Source: Crenothrix sp043729335 (GTDB taxonomy: Bacteria > Pseudomonadota > Gammaproteobacteria > Methylococcales > Methylomonadaceae). From it: DNA of 64,000 nucleotides. Every line of letters begins with the position of its first letter. The first letter of the stretch is position 1. The DNA lies in NCBI RefSeq assembly GCF_043729335.1, contig NZ_JAYTLQ010000034.1, positions 7,688 through 71,687 on the forward strand, in the 5' to 3' direction. This document shows, piece by piece, positions 9,017 through 18,742 of the stretch. The notes under the pieces were generated by a model. That model did no database searches. It was not told the DNA's origin and was given only the letters and a program-made list of their open reading frames with translations. A program made the translations under genes and the position numbers.

Positions 9017-10339
9017 ATGCAAGTTTCTGTCGAAAAGACATCAGAATTAAGCATAAAAATGACTGTCACTGTGCCTGCAACCGTTGTCCAGCAAAAAATG
9101 GCAGCACGCTTGCAATCACTAGCAAGCAAAGTCAAAGTTGATGGTTTTCGTCCCGGTAAAGTTCCTGCTCAAGTTGTCAAAAAGCTTTATGGCGATAAAA
9201 TTCGCGCTGAAATCAGTGAAGAGCTGTTTAAAAGCACTTATCCTGAAGCCTTAGCCAAAGAAGCGATAAGGCCCGTTGACTACCCGCTGATTGAATTTTT
9301 GAATGACCCAGAAGGCATAACTTACACCGCATCAGTGGAAGTCTACCCAGAAATAATCTTAGACGCGCTAGATCAAATGGAGGTTATTCGTCCGGTAGCG
9401 ACAGTACAAGACAGCGATGTTGACACCATGATCGAAAAACTAAGAATCATGCGTCAAACCCTGCAATTAACCGACCGTCCTGCACAAGAAGGCGACCGTG
9501 TTAGCATCAGTTTTTCAGCGACCTGTGACGACAATGGCTTGAGTACGGGCAGAATTGACAAGGATGAAAAAGGTAATGACTTCGGCGTCTTTATCGGCGC
9601 AAAGCAAATGATCCCAGGCTTTGAAGATAACTTAATCGGCCTTAAAACAGGTGATAATAAAACTTTTCCATTAGTTTTTCCTGAAAACTACAACAACGCT
9701 GATTTTGCAGGTAAAGCGGCTCAATTTGAAGTCGATGTCATCAAGGTCGAAGAACCTTCCCCGCTGCCCGAAATTGATGATGAATTCGTTAAGGCTTACG
9801 GCCTTGAAGGCAGCACTGTAGATTCTTTTCGTGAAGATGTTAAAGCCACGATGGAAAGAGAACTGGAACAAGCTTTAAATGAACAATTTAAAGCCGCCGT
9901 GTTAGGAAGCGTTTATAAAACAGTTCCCTTGCCATTGCCCAACGTGTTAATTGAACAAGAAATTGAAAACCTGGCTAAACCTTATCTGGATAATGCCAAG
10001 AAACAAAAGCTCAACATGGAAGAGTTTAAACTTCCACGTGATATATTTGAAGAAACTGCCAGAACACGCGTTACCTTATCGCTGATTTTACGTGAAATCA
10101 TTGAAAAGCAAAACATACAACTTGACGACACCAAAGTACGTACAGTTGTGGAAAGAATGGCGCAAAGCTTTGAAAGACCTGAAGAAGTCGTTGAATACTA
10201 TTACGCAGATGAAAAGCGTTTGAACGACATTCGCCAAATGGTTCTGGAAGAGCAAACGGTAGAATGGCTGGCAGCACGCGCCAACATATCAGATGAAACA
10301 CTGAGCTTCAGTGAAATCATGGACAAACAGCAACGTTAG
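9017..10339 (+). CDS. tig: Trigger factor, ribosome-associated chaperone and prolyl isomerase
   Basis: 440 residues, close to the family length. The N-terminal ribosome-binding domain has the signature GFRPGKVPAQVVKKLYG. The FKBP-type domain spans about 150-245 (EGDRVSISFSA, FGVFIGAKQMIPGFEDNLIGLKTGD). The helical C-terminal arms end with an EQTVEWL segment. It binds nascent chains at the ribosome exit. GAGG sits 9 bases before the ATG. It heads the tig-clpP-clpX-lon block, which is conserved in Gammaproteobacteria. Confidence 0.97.
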   Translation: MQVSVEKTSELSIKMTVTVPATVVQQKMAARLQSLASKVKVDGFRPGKVPAQVVKKLYGDKIRAEISEELFKSTYPEALAKEAIRPVDYPLIEFLNDPEGITYTASVEVYPEIILDALDQMEVIRPVATVQDSDVDTMIEKLRIMRQTLQLTDRPAQEGDRVSISFSATCDDNGLSTGRIDKDEKGNDFGVFIGAKQMIPGFEDNLIGLKTGDNKTFPLVFPENYNNADFAGKAAQFEVDVIKVEEPSPLPEIDDEFVKAYGLEGSTVDSFREDVKATMERELEQALNEQFKAAVLGSVYKTVPLPLPNVLIEQEIENLAKPYLDNAKKQKLNMEEFKLPRDIFEETARTRVTLSLILREIIEKQNIQLDDTKVRTVVERMAQSFERPEEVVEYYYADEKRLNDIRQMVLEEQTVEWLAARANISDETLSFSEIMDKQQR

Positions 10340-10347
10340 GAATGCAC

Positions 10348-10989
10348 ATGTATAAGCACACGCTAATCAACCAAATGATAGCTCCTCAAGCGGCTGGCGG
10401 CCTGGTGCCAATGGTTGTTGAGCAAAGCGCTCGTGGCGAACGCGCCTACGATATTTACTCGCGCTTATTAAAAGAAAGAGTCATATTTATGGTCGGCCAA
10501 GTTGAAGATTACATGGCCAACTTGATTGTCGCCCAGTTGTTGTTCTTAGAGTCAGAAAACCCCGATAAAGATATCCATTTGTATATAAATTCACCGGGCG
10601 GCTCAGTCACAGCAGGCATGTCAATTTATGATACGATGCAATTTATAAAGCCTGATGTCAGCACCATGTGTATCGGCCAAGCGGCTAGCATGGGTGCATT
10701 ATTGCTAACTGGTGGCGCCAAAGGAAAACGCTATTGTTTGCCGCACTCCAGAATGATGATTCATCAACCTTTAGGTGGATTTCAGGGACAAGCTTCAGAC
10801 ATCGATATCCATGCACGGGAAATATTGTTAATCCGAGATAAATTAAACAAAATTTTATCTGATCATACCGGACAACCGATTGAAAAAGTGCAACAAGATA
10901 CCGATAGAGATAATTTCCTCAGCGCTAACGACGCCGTAAACTACGGACTGATTGACAAAGTCTTGTCAAGTCGGGATGCTATAGCTTAA
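10348..10989 (+). CDS. clpP: ATP-dependent Clp protease proteolytic subunit
   Basis: 213 residues from ATG 10348. AGGA at 10338-10341 is spaced correctly for this codon but too close to the in-frame ATG at 10342. The serine-protease triad is visible: Ser114 in GQAASMGA, His139 in RMMIHQP, and Asp188 in DTDRD. NSPGGSVTAGM forms the oxyanion region. It assembles into a two-ring tetradecamer and degrades substrates unfolded by ClpX, encoded next. It begins just after tig. Confidence 0.97.
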   Translation: MYKHTLINQMIAPQAAGGLVPMVVEQSARGERAYDIYSRLLKERVIFMVGQVEDYMANLIVAQLLFLESENPDKDIHLYINSPGGSVTAGMSIYDTMQFIKPDVSTMCIGQAASMGALLLTGGAKGKRYCLPHSRMMIHQPLGGFQGQASDIDIHAREILLIRDKLNKILSDHTGQPIEKVQQDTDRDNFLSANDAVNYGLIDKVLSSRDAIA

Positions 10990-11098
10990 ACGGAATGAGT
11001 TCTGATGCCATGGATTTGGCTTTTGAATGTTTCTGTAATATTGTTTATCACATGGAAAGTAAACATACCACATTGATGTTTTTAGAGGATTTTGCGTT

Positions 11099-12370
11099 AT
11101 GAGTAATGACAAAAAAGGCAAAGACGAGGAGAAGCTCCTGTATTGTTCCTTTTGCGGGAAAAGCCAGCATGAGGTTAGAAAGCTGATTGCAGGGCCTTCG
11201 GTTTACGTTTGCGACGAATGTGTCGAACTGTGTAACGACATCATTAAAGACGAGCTGCAAGAAAAGTCTACTTTTAGTGGTGGTGCTTTACCTAAACCCA
11301 AAGAAATAAAAAATGAGCTTGATGGCTATGTTATTGGCCAAGATCGCGCAAAAAAAATGCTGGCAGTTGCGGTCTACAACCATTACAAGCGTTTACGCAG
11401 CCGCACCAAAAAAGACTCTGTAGAGCTGGCAAAAAGTAATATTTTACTTATCGGCCCCACCGGTTCAGGCAAAACATTATTGGCTGAAACTTTAGCTCGC
11501 CTGCTTGACGTCCCTTTTACCATTGCTGATGCCACCACCCTCACCGAAGCGGGTTATGTGGGCGAGGACGTGGAAAACATCATCCAAAAAATCCTGCAAA
11601 AATGTGATTACAATATCGAAAAAGCCGAAACCGGTATTGTTTACATTGATGAAATCGATAAAATCTCCAGAAAATCGGACAATCCTTCCATCACGCGTGA
11701 TGTTTCTGGCGAAGGTGTTCAGCAAGCCTTACTGAAATTAATTGAGGGTACGATCGCTTCTGTGCCACCTCAAGGCGGACGCAAGCACCCCCAGGGTGAA
11801 TTTTTGCAAGTCAACACCGCCAATATCCTGTTTATCGTGGGAGGCGCTTTTGCAGGTCTCGACAAAGTTATTAAAGCACGCTCTGAAAAAGGCGGCATAG
11901 GTTTTAGTGCCGAAGTTAAAACCAAAGATGACACAAAAAACGTCGGCCAGCTGTTTGCCGAGGTTGAGTCTGAAGATTTAATCAAATACGGCTTAATTCC
12001 CGAATTTGTTGGCCGTTTACCCGTCGTTGCCACTTTAGACGAACTGGATGAAGTGGCGTTGATTAAAATATTGACTGAACCTAAAAATGCCTTAATCAAA
12101 CAATATCAACATTTGTTTGAAATGGAAGGTGCCGAACTTGAATTTCGAGAAGACTCTTTGGGCGCTATAGCTCGAAAAGCCATGGAAAGAAAAACGGGCG
12201 CACGCGGTTTACGTACTATTGTGGAAAATGTCTTATTAAATACCATGTACGAATTGCCTTCCGCTGATAATATAACCAAAGTGGTGGTCGATGAAGCCGT
12301 TATTTTAGGCCAATCAGAACCGTATTTAGTATATGAGTCTGAAAACCAAAAAACCGTGGCCGAATCCTGA
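11099..12370 (+). CDS. clpX: Clp protease ATP-binding unfoldase subunit ClpX
   Basis: 423 residues. The N-terminal zinc-binding domain has Cys16, Cys19, Cys38 and Cys41. Walker A GPTGSGKT is at 119-126, Walker B is VYIDEID, and sensor and arginine-finger segments follow (GVQQALLKLIEGT, EFVGRLPV, GARGLRTI). ClpX unfolds tagged substrates and feeds ClpP. AGAGGA precedes the ATG with good spacing. The 109-bp gap after clpP leaves room for a separate promoter. Confidence 0.97.
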   Translation: MSNDKKGKDEEKLLYCSFCGKSQHEVRKLIAGPSVYVCDECVELCNDIIKDELQEKSTFSGGALPKPKEIKNELDGYVIGQDRAKKMLAVAVYNHYKRLRSRTKKDSVELAKSNILLIGPTGSGKTLLAETLARLLDVPFTIADATTLTEAGYVGEDVENIIQKILQKCDYNIEKAETGIVYIDEIDKISRKSDNPSITRDVSGEGVQQALLKLIEGTIASVPPQGGRKHPQGEFLQVNTANILFIVGGAFAGLDKVIKARSEKGGIGFSAEVKTKDDTKNVGQLFAEVESEDLIKYGLIPEFVGRLPVVATLDELDEVALIKILTEPKNALIKQYQHLFEMEGAELEFREDSLGAIARKAMERKTGARGLRTIVENVLLNTMYELPSADNITKVVVDEAVILGQSEPYLVYESENQKTVAES

Positions 12371-12469
12371 TCCCTACGACAAAAATTCTTTTACAATATC
12401 TTTAGGACTTGCTATTTCAATTAGCGCCCCCAAATCTTGATATTCAAGAAACTGCCGAAGGTTGCCATT

Positions 12470-14893
12470 ATGGAAACACATACAATGTCAGACACAGAGA
12501 CTTTAATACCAGTTCTGCCGCTTAGGGATGTTGTAGTATACCCGCACATGGTTATCCCCCTTTTTGTGGGTCGTGGAAAATCTATTGAAGCACTGGATGC
12601 GGCAATGGAAGACAACAAGCAAATTTTGTTAGTTGCCCAAAAAGAAGCCGAAATTGATGATCCGACATTTGACGACCTGTATGAAGTTGGCACTCTAGCC
12701 AACATTTTACAACTGCTTAAATTACCCGATGGCACAGTAAAAGTACTGGTAGAAGGCAGTCAGCGTAGTTTAGTACGGCATTATCAACAAACAGGTCAGT
12801 TTTTTTCCGCAGCAGTGACACCTATAGAAGACATCTTAATTCTTTCCCAACAAGAACAAGATGTGTTGCAACGTACCGTGTTAAATTCATTTGACCAGTA
12901 TGTCAAATTGAATAATAAAATCCCCCCAGAAGTATTAAGCTCACTATCCGGCATTGATGAACCCAGCCGTCTTGCTGATACTATTGCGGCACACATGCCT
13001 CTAAAAGTGCATGAAAAACAAACGATATTAGAAACGGCGAACGTTGAAATACGGCTTGAAGATTTAATGACGCTTATGGAAGGCGAAGTCGATCTGCTGG
13101 AAATGGAAAAGAAAATCCGTGTGCGTGTTAAACAGCAAATGGAAAAAAACCAGCGTGAATATTATTTGAATGAGCAAATGAAAGCCATTCAAAAAGAACT
13201 CGGGGATATGGATGATGTCCCCAATGAAATTGAAGAACTGGAATACAAGATTGAAATGGCTGGCATGTCCAAGGAAGCCAAAACTAAAGCCATTACCGAG
13301 CTGAACAAACTTAAGCTTATGTCACCGATGTCGGCTGAAGCTACCGTGGTACGTAATTATATTGACTGGATAGTCAATGTACCCTGGAAAAAGAAAACCA
13401 AGGTTAGGCATGATTTAAAGCTGGCTGAGCAAGTGCTGGAAGAAGAGCATTATGGCCTGGAAAAAGTCAAAGAGCGCATACTGGAATATCTGGCGGTACA
13501 ACAGCGTGTAAAACAGCTGAAAGGTCCGATCTTGTGCTTAGTCGGCCCTCCGGGTGTAGGCAAAACCTCTTTGGGCGAATCCATCGCCAGAGCCACCAAT
13601 CGCAAGTATGTGCGCATGGCGTTAGGCGGTGTTCGTGACGAAGCGGAAATCCGTGGTCATCGTCGCACTTACATCGGCTCTATGCCCGGCAAAATATTAC
13701 AGAACCTAGCTAAAGTAAAAACACGTAACCCAATGTTTTTACTAGATGAAATTGACAAGATGGCCGCAGATTTTCGTGGCGACCCTGCATCAGCGCTTCT
13801 GGAAGTACTCGACCCTGAGCAAAACCATACTTTTTCAGATCATTATCTAGAAGTCGATTTCGATTTGTCCGATGTCATGTTTGTTGCAACGGCCAATACG
13901 CTGAACATTCCCCCTGCCCTGCTGGACAGAATGGAAGTCATCCGTTTGGCCGGCTATACCGAAGATGAAAAAATTAATATTGCGCTGCGCTATCTGGTTC
14001 CTAAACAAATCAAAAATAATGGACTTGAAGCTAACGAAATTGAAATTTTAGAAAATACCGTTAGAGATATGATTCGCTATTACTCCAGAGAAGCTGGCGT
14101 ACGTAGTCTTGAACGCGATATCTCAAAAATTTGTCGAAAAGTAGTTAAAGCGCTATTGTTAAAACCCAGCAAAGCTCAAGTGTGTATTACACCCGAAAAT
14201 CTTGGCGATTACTTGGGAGTGAGGCGTTACAATTATGGCCTTGCCGAAGAACAGGACCAGATTGGTCAAGTCACTGGCCTAGCCTGGACGGAAGTTGGCG
14301 GTGAACTATTAACCATTGAAACCGCCGTTATTCCAGGAAAAGGTAAGCATTCGGCAACAGGCAAGCTGGGCGATGTCATGAAAGAGTCGATTGAAGCAGC
14401 CATGACAGTGGTTAGAAGTCGCGCCGAAATTTTAGGCATCGATAACGACGTTTTTCAAAAAAATGATATCCATATTCACGTCCCTGAAGGCGCAACCCCA
14501 AAAGATGGGCCGAGTGCAGGCATAGGCATGTGTACAGCGATTATTTCGGCGCTAACCAAAATACCGGTGCATGCCAACGTAGCAATGACAGGTGAGATCA
14601 CTTTACGCGGCGAAGTATTGCCTATCGGGGGTCTTAAAGAAAAATTGCTGGCTGCGCATAGAGGTGGCATCACCACGGTTTTAATCCCGATGGAAAATGA
14701 AAAAGATTTAGTGGATATCCCTGAAAATATTAAACAACATCTCACCATAAAGCCTGTACACTGGATAGATGAAGTTTTACAAGTTGCTTTGCAATACATG
14801 CCTGTTCCGGTTGAAAAAATAGAACCTGCCGAACAACCTCAAAATGAAACTGATTCAGCTAGAGCGGCAAAATCAATACTTACCGCACATTAG
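12470..14893 (+). CDS. lon: ATP-dependent Lon protease
   Basis: 807 residues from ATG 12470, chosen because GAAGG lies 9 bases upstream; an in-frame TTG at 12437 has no ribosome site. Order: the N-terminal substrate domain (PVLPLRDVVVYPHM), the AAA+ module (GPPGVGKTS, FLLDEIDKM), and the S16 protease domain with catalytic Ser in PKDGPSAG and Lys in the following GGLKEKLLAA region. It degrades misfolded and regulatory proteins in the cytosol. A strong terminator hairpin follows. Confidence 0.97.
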   Translation: METHTMSDTETLIPVLPLRDVVVYPHMVIPLFVGRGKSIEALDAAMEDNKQILLVAQKEAEIDDPTFDDLYEVGTLANILQLLKLPDGTVKVLVEGSQRSLVRHYQQTGQFFSAAVTPIEDILILSQQEQDVLQRTVLNSFDQYVKLNNKIPPEVLSSLSGIDEPSRLADTIAAHMPLKVHEKQTILETANVEIRLEDLMTLMEGEVDLLEMEKKIRVRVKQQMEKNQREYYLNEQMKAIQKELGDMDDVPNEIEELEYKIEMAGMSKEAKTKAITELNKLKLMSPMSAEATVVRNYIDWIVNVPWKKKTKVRHDLKLAEQVLEEEHYGLEKVKERILEYLAVQQRVKQLKGPILCLVGPPGVGKTSLGESIARATNRKYVRMALGGVRDEAEIRGHRRTYIGSMPGKILQNLAKVKTRNPMFLLDEIDKMAADFRGDPASALLEVLDPEQNHTFSDHYLEVDFDLSDVMFVATANTLNIPPALLDRMEVIRLAGYTEDEKINIALRYLVPKQIKNNGLEANEIEILENTVRDMIRYYSREAGVRSLERDISKICRKVVKALLLKPSKAQVCITPENLGDYLGVRRYNYGLAEEQDQIGQVTGLAWTEVGGELLTIETAVIPGKGKHSATGKLGDVMKESIEAAMTVVRSRAEILGIDNDVFQKNDIHIHVPEGATPKDGPSAGIGMCTAIISALTKIPVHANVAMTGEITLRGEVLPIGGLKEKLLAAHRGGITTVLIPMENEKDLVDIPENIKQHLTIKPVHWIDEVLQVALQYMPVPVEKIEPAEQPQNETDSARAAKSILTAH

Positions 14894-14904
14894 GCTAAAC
14901 TGCA

Positions 14905-14945
14905 TCATGTAATTGACGACATAGCTGTCAATTACATGAATTTTG
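14905..14945 (+). terminator. Rho-independent-like terminator after lon
   Basis: TCATGTAATTGAC (14905-14917) and GTCAATTACATGA (14927-14939) form a perfect 13-bp stem with a 9-base loop, followed by AATTTTGTTTT. The stem is AT-rich but long. From here to 15203 I see only AT-rich DNA with no gene. Confidence 0.7.
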
Positions 14946-15203
14946 TTTTATAAAACTATTAAACAATTGCTGTGGCATGGCCTTCTATTACATTGTTTTA
15001 AGAAACTAATTTTATTAATTTTTTCAATACAATCAAACAGCACGCCGTATTATGCTCATAAATCATCTACCCTCTGGGGATAACATTTTTTTATTGGCTT
15101 TATTTAAACGTTTATTGGGCTACAATGCAGTGTCAACAAAACTTATGAAGTTTGTTGTTTTTTATCTTTACCATAAAAATAGGCGCATTGAATCGGTTAA
15201 AGC

Positions 15204-15233
15204 TTGACACCGGACAAGGCCTATTGATATAAA
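15204..15233 (+). promoter_or_regulatory. Sigma-70 promoter of hupB
   Basis: The -35 TTGACA (15204-15209) is a consensus match, followed by an 18-bp spacer and the -10 TATAAA (15228-15233). The 5' leader would be about 90 nt. Confidence 0.7.
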
Positions 15234-15327
15234 TTACGGGTATTTCTTGTGTTTCAGAGGATCGCACATAGGAATTAGCACGTTTTATTGCTGAACACAT
15301 ATAAAATTGACTTCCTAAGGGGGAATA

Positions 15328-15612
15328 ATGAATAAATCGGAACTTATTGATGCTATTGCAGAGTCTGCTAATTTAACAAAAACAGATGCTGGACGTGCTT
15401 TAGATGGTTTTATTAACGCAGTAACCACAGCATTGAGCGACGCGGATGCAAGCAAGCGATCAGTTGCTTTAGTCGGCTTTGGTACCTTCACCGTAAAGGA
15501 ACGCGCTGAACGTAAAGGTCGTAATCCACAATCTGGTGAAGAGATTACAATTAAAGCTGCAAAAATTGCATCATTTAAAGCTGGTAAATCTTTAAAAGAT
15601 GCTGTAAACTAG
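15328..15612 (+). CDS. hupB: DNA-binding protein HU-beta
   Basis: 94 residues, the HU/IHF length. It starts MNKSELIDAIAESANLTK and carries the family loop GFGTFTVKERAERKGRNPQSGEE, with the RNP beta-arm tip that intercalates into DNA. AAGGGGG precedes the ATG. HU compacts and bends DNA without strong sequence preference. The position downstream of lon is the usual gammaproteobacterial location of hupB. It has its own promoter. Confidence 0.96.
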   Translation: MNKSELIDAIAESANLTKTDAGRALDGFINAVTTALSDADASKRSVALVGFGTFTVKERAERKGRNPQSGEEITIKAAKIASFKAGKSLKDAVN

Positions 15613-15624
15613 TCTTCATCAGTC

Positions 15625-15700
15625 GGGTGCTTAGCTCAGCTGGGAGAGCGGCGCCCTTACAAGGCGTAGGTCGGGGGTTCGATCCCCTCAGCACCCACCA
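15625..15700 (+). tRNA. tRNA-Val (anticodon TAC), CCA encoded
   Basis: 76 nt. Acceptor GGGTGCT pairs with AGCACCC, then ACCA. The anticodon stem GCGCC/GGCGT encloses CTTACAA with TAC in the middle. The T-loop is GTTCGATC. It lies 12 bp after hupB, so it may be read from the hupB promoter. Confidence 0.97.
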
Positions 15701-15706
15701 GACTTT

Positions 15707-15783
15707 GGAGCGGTAGTTCAGTTGGTTAGAATACCGGCCTGTCACGCCGGTGGTCGCGGGTTCGAGCCCCGTCCGCTCCGCCA
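15707..15783 (+). tRNA. tRNA-Asp (anticodon GTC), CCA encoded
   Basis: 77 nt. Acceptor GGAGCGG pairs with CCGCTCC, then GCCA. The anticodon stem CCGGC/GCCGG encloses CTGTCAC, giving GTC. It is six bases after tRNA-Val, and the two are followed by one shared terminator. Confidence 0.97.
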
Positions 15784-15788
15784 AATAA

Positions 15789-15825
15789 AAAAGCCCCGCG
15801 CCATCTGGTGCGGGGCTTTTTTTTT
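15789..15825 (+). terminator. Rho-independent terminator of the tRNA pair
   Basis: AAGCCCCGC (15791-15799) pairs with GCGGGGCTT (15810-15818) around a 10-base loop, followed by an unbroken T run to 15825. This is a textbook intrinsic terminator. Confidence 0.92.
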
Positions 15826-15874
15826 AATCTGATTTCCGCTTTACATTTTAAATTATTGCTTCGGAATAAAAGTT

Positions 15875-17749
15875 ATGCTGACAACAATTAGAGAAAAAGC
15901 GCAAGGCACTTTCGCAAAAGGTATGCTGGTAGCAATTTGCTGCGCCTTCGCCTTGTGGGGGATTCAAAATTACATGAGTAACGGCTCTGAGCCGCCTGTT
16001 GTGTCCGTGGGTGACAAGGATTTTTACCAGCGCGATGTCAATAAAGCCTACGAAAAATACAGTCAAAATTTACAAGGCATGAACATTGATGAGCAGGAAT
16101 TAAAAAAACAAGCGCTCGACAAACTGATTAAGGATGAAGTTTTATTACAATATGTGCATGATGAAGGTTTAGTCGTCACAGACGAAAGTGTAAGAACCTT
16201 TATAAAAACCCTGCCCTATTTTCAAACTAATGGTAAGTTTGATGACCAACAGTATAAAAAACTGCTGAGTTCACAACGCATGTCTTCTGCACAGTTTGTC
16301 AACGAAATAAAAAATGCTTTGATCATGGAGCAATTTCAACGCAGCATTACAGAAAGCAGTTTTGCCACAAAGTACGATATTGAAAGTTTCTTTAAAATCC
16401 ACAACCAACAGCGCGATGTTGCCTATGTGACTATTGCCCCGCAAAAACTCACCGAACAACCTTCGGATGAAGAAATTACTAAATACTATCAACAACACCA
16501 AGATGTCTATAAAATTCCCGAGCAAATATCGGTAGAGTACGTAGAACTGACCAGTGATGATATGGCCAAAACCATTCAAGTCACGGATGAAAAAACAAAA
16601 GCTTTCTACGACGAACAAATAGACCAATATACCACCCCGGAACGTCGAAAAATCAGTCATATTTTATTTGCTATTAACAGCAAACAAGATGATAAAACGG
16701 CATTAGCTAAAGCCACTGCCGCTCAAGAAGCACTAAAAACCAAAGACTTTTCAGCTTTAGCCACTGAAGTTTCCGAAGATAAAAAATCCGGTAAGGAAGG
16801 TGGGGATTTAGGCTTTTTTAATACCGGTGATCTGGAAAAAAGTATTGAAGATGCGGCCAAAGCCTTAAAGAAAGGTGAAGTTTCCAAGCCGGTCAAATCG
16901 GCATTTGGCTATCATTTAATTAAATTAACCGAGTTGGAGTCCGCAGTAGTAAAACCCTATAATACGGTCAAAGCAGAGGTCGCTAAAGCTTATCAAAAAG
17001 CCCAATCTGAAGATGCTTTTTTTAAAGCCGGCGAAACCTTAACGGAAGTGAGTTACCAAAATCCAGACAGCTTACAGCCCGCAACCGATGCATTAAAACT
17101 TCCCATCAAAAAGTCAGGCTTATTCACCAAAGATAAAGGTGATGGCATTGCAGCTGATGAAAAAGTGCGCACTATGGCGTTTTCTGAAGAAGTGCTACAA
17201 GGCAATAACAGCACACCGATTGAAATGAGTGCAGATCGCGTGGTGGTATTGCGTAAACTGGAGCATAAGCCCAGTGCTACTCGCGAACTAAAAGAAGTTA
17301 AAGCGGATGTAGTGGCGGCAATATTAGCAGATAAAGCGAAGCAGCAAGCTGCGGACAAAGCACAAAAAATAAAAACACTCTTGCTAGCAGGTGGCGCCAT
17401 AGATACGATTGCCGCCGAAAACAAGCTGCCAGTCCAAAAACTACCTGGGTTTACCCGTACCAGCACCGCTGTCCCAGAGGCCGTGAGTCAAGCGATTTTT
17501 AAAGCAGCAAAACCCGTAGCCGGTAAAGCCACAGCAACTGCGGTAACGTTGCCTACAGGCGAAAATATTGTTATCAGCATCACAAAAGTCATCGAGGGGG
17601 TAATGAGCGAAGCAGACAAGAAGAAGCTGGACTTAGCAACCAAAAATATCGCCAAAGCGGTAGGCCAAAATGAGTTTGAGGCTGTTTTGAGTAGTTTACA
17701 GGCTGATACTGACGTCTCTATTGCCAAGCAGAAACCAGTAGCACCGTAG
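15875..17749 (+). CDS. ppiD: Periplasmic folding chaperone PpiD (SurA/parvulin family)
   Basis: 624 residues. One N-terminal helix anchors it in the inner membrane (GMLVAICCAFALWGIQNYM, about 16-34), followed by a SurA-N-like chaperone region. A parvulin rotamase domain starts at ERRKISHILFAI (about 250) and includes GGDLGFFNTGDLEK and FGYHLIKLTE. A long Lys/Ala-rich helical C-terminal region completes the family length. It assists proteins leaving the Sec translocon. The position after hupB and tRNAs matches other Gammaproteobacteria, and a hairpin terminator follows. Confidence 0.92.
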   Translation: MLTTIREKAQGTFAKGMLVAICCAFALWGIQNYMSNGSEPPVVSVGDKDFYQRDVNKAYEKYSQNLQGMNIDEQELKKQALDKLIKDEVLLQYVHDEGLVVTDESVRTFIKTLPYFQTNGKFDDQQYKKLLSSQRMSSAQFVNEIKNALIMEQFQRSITESSFATKYDIESFFKIHNQQRDVAYVTIAPQKLTEQPSDEEITKYYQQHQDVYKIPEQISVEYVELTSDDMAKTIQVTDEKTKAFYDEQIDQYTTPERRKISHILFAINSKQDDKTALAKATAAQEALKTKDFSALATEVSEDKKSGKEGGDLGFFNTGDLEKSIEDAAKALKKGEVSKPVKSAFGYHLIKLTELESAVVKPYNTVKAEVAKAYQKAQSEDAFFKAGETLTEVSYQNPDSLQPATDALKLPIKKSGLFTKDKGDGIAADEKVRTMAFSEEVLQGNNSTPIEMSADRVVVLRKLEHKPSATRELKEVKADVVAAILADKAKQQAADKAQKIKTLLLAGGAIDTIAAENKLPVQKLPGFTRTSTAVPEAVSQAIFKAAKPVAGKATATAVTLPTGENIVISITKVIEGVMSEADKKKLDLATKNIAKAVGQNEFEAVLSSLQADTDVSIAKQKPVAP

Positions 17750-17765
17750 TTAAAACCTGTCCGTT

Positions 17766-17800
17766 AAACACGTAAGGGAATTTTTCTCTTACGTGTTTTA
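17766..17800 (+). terminator. Terminator after ppiD
   Basis: AAACACGTAAG (17766-17776) is perfectly complementary to CTTACGTGTTT (17788-17798), with an 11-base loop and Ts at the 3' end. The stem is symmetrical, so it could also serve the convergent folP gene. Confidence 0.75.
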
Positions 17801-17838
17801 CAACTTACTTTCCTTACCAGCCTGGAAAAACAAGCTGC

Positions 17839-18666
17839 CTATAACGTCAAGCCACTGCGCTTAATCGCCCAAGCCACATCAACCGCCTGCTTATTCTCTT
17901 TAACATCATGTACCCGAAAAATCTTCACCCCCGCCATCACCCCTAAAGCCGTGGTAACTGCCGTAGCCGTCACCAGCTCATAAGGCTCAGAGACATTGCA
18001 AATACTGCCCATAAAACGCTTACGACTTGTCCCTAATAAAACCGGAAAACCCAAAACTACCAGACTATCTAACCGCGCCAACAAATCTAAGTTATCCTGT
18101 TTGCGTTTGCCAAACCCGATACCAGGATCGATAATAATATTGTCCGGTTTTATTCCCACCGCCAACGCTGCGTCAATCTTAGCCTTTAAGCTATCAACCA
18201 CTTCCTGCACCACGTTATCATAATGCGGATTATCTTGCATGGTTTGCGGCGAACCCTGACGATGCATCAAAATAATCGGCACCTGCATCTGTGCCGCCAA
18301 CGACAATATCGACACATCATCATCGCCCGCAGAAACATCATTGATAATATTAGCACCGGCTAACAAAGCCGCTTGAGCCACCCCGCTTAAAGTGGTATCA
18401 ACGCTAATCAATACCGCAATACCCCGCTGCCGAATAGCTTGAATAACGGGTACGATACGTTGAATTTGCTCCTCAGCAGACACAGATACCGCACCGGGAC
18501 GCGTAGATTCACCACCAATATCAATAATATCTGCACCAGCCGCCAACATTCGCTCAACCTGCTGCACCGCGTCATCAACCGCCAAAAACTGCCCGCCATC
18601 AGAAAAACTATCGGGGGTAACATTCAATATCCCCATAACTAGCGGCTTTTCAAGACCTCCAAACAT
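17839..18666 (-). CDS. folP: Dihydropteroate synthase
   Basis: 275 residues from ATG 18664-18666; a longer TTG-started frame adds nine residues that do not fit the family. The pterin-binding signatures MGILNVTPDSFSDGG and DIGGESTRPGA are intact, as are INDVSAG, IIDPGIGFGKR and the GTSRKRFMG loop. It joins p-aminobenzoate to hydroxymethyl-dihydropterin pyrophosphate in folate synthesis. The gene is divergent from the C1-cofactor operon, which encodes a second, DHPS-like protein, so two pterin-handling enzymes lie side by side. Confidence 0.95.
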   Translation of the reverse strand: MFGGLEKPLVMGILNVTPDSFSDGGQFLAVDDAVQQVERMLAAGADIIDIGGESTRPGAVSVSAEEQIQRIVPVIQAIRQRGIAVLISVDTTLSGVAQAALLAGANIINDVSAGDDDVSILSLAAQMQVPIILMHRQGSPQTMQDNPHYDNVVQEVVDSLKAKIDAALAVGIKPDNIIIDPGIGFGKRKQDNLDLLARLDSLVVLGFPVLLGTSRKRFMGSICNVSEPYELVTATAVTTALGVMAGVKIFRVHDVKENKQAVDVAWAIKRSGLTL

Positions 18667-18707
18667 GCGTGTAGACTCCTCACTGCGTTGCAATCCGTTG
18701 ATTCAGG

Positions 18708-18713
18708 TATAAT
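18708..18713 (+). promoter_or_regulatory. Probable -10 box of the C1-cofactor operon
   Basis: TATAAT (18708-18713) is a consensus -10 located 30 bp before the first ATG (18743). The -35 is poor: TTGCAA at 18688 gives a short 14-bp spacer. Confidence 0.45.
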
Positions 18714-18742
18714 GGCCGTCTCTTTTAAACCACCACCGTGTA

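Noticed and set aside
15575..15784. Minus-strand open frame over the tRNA-Val and tRNA-Asp genes
   Set aside because: It is antisense to two tRNA genes. Frames of this kind (RTGLEPATTGVTGRY...) are a well-known false annotation from tRNA sequences.
18667..18693. Nine-residue TTG extension of folP
   Set aside because: The extra residues do not fit the FolP family and a proper ATG is at 18664-18666.
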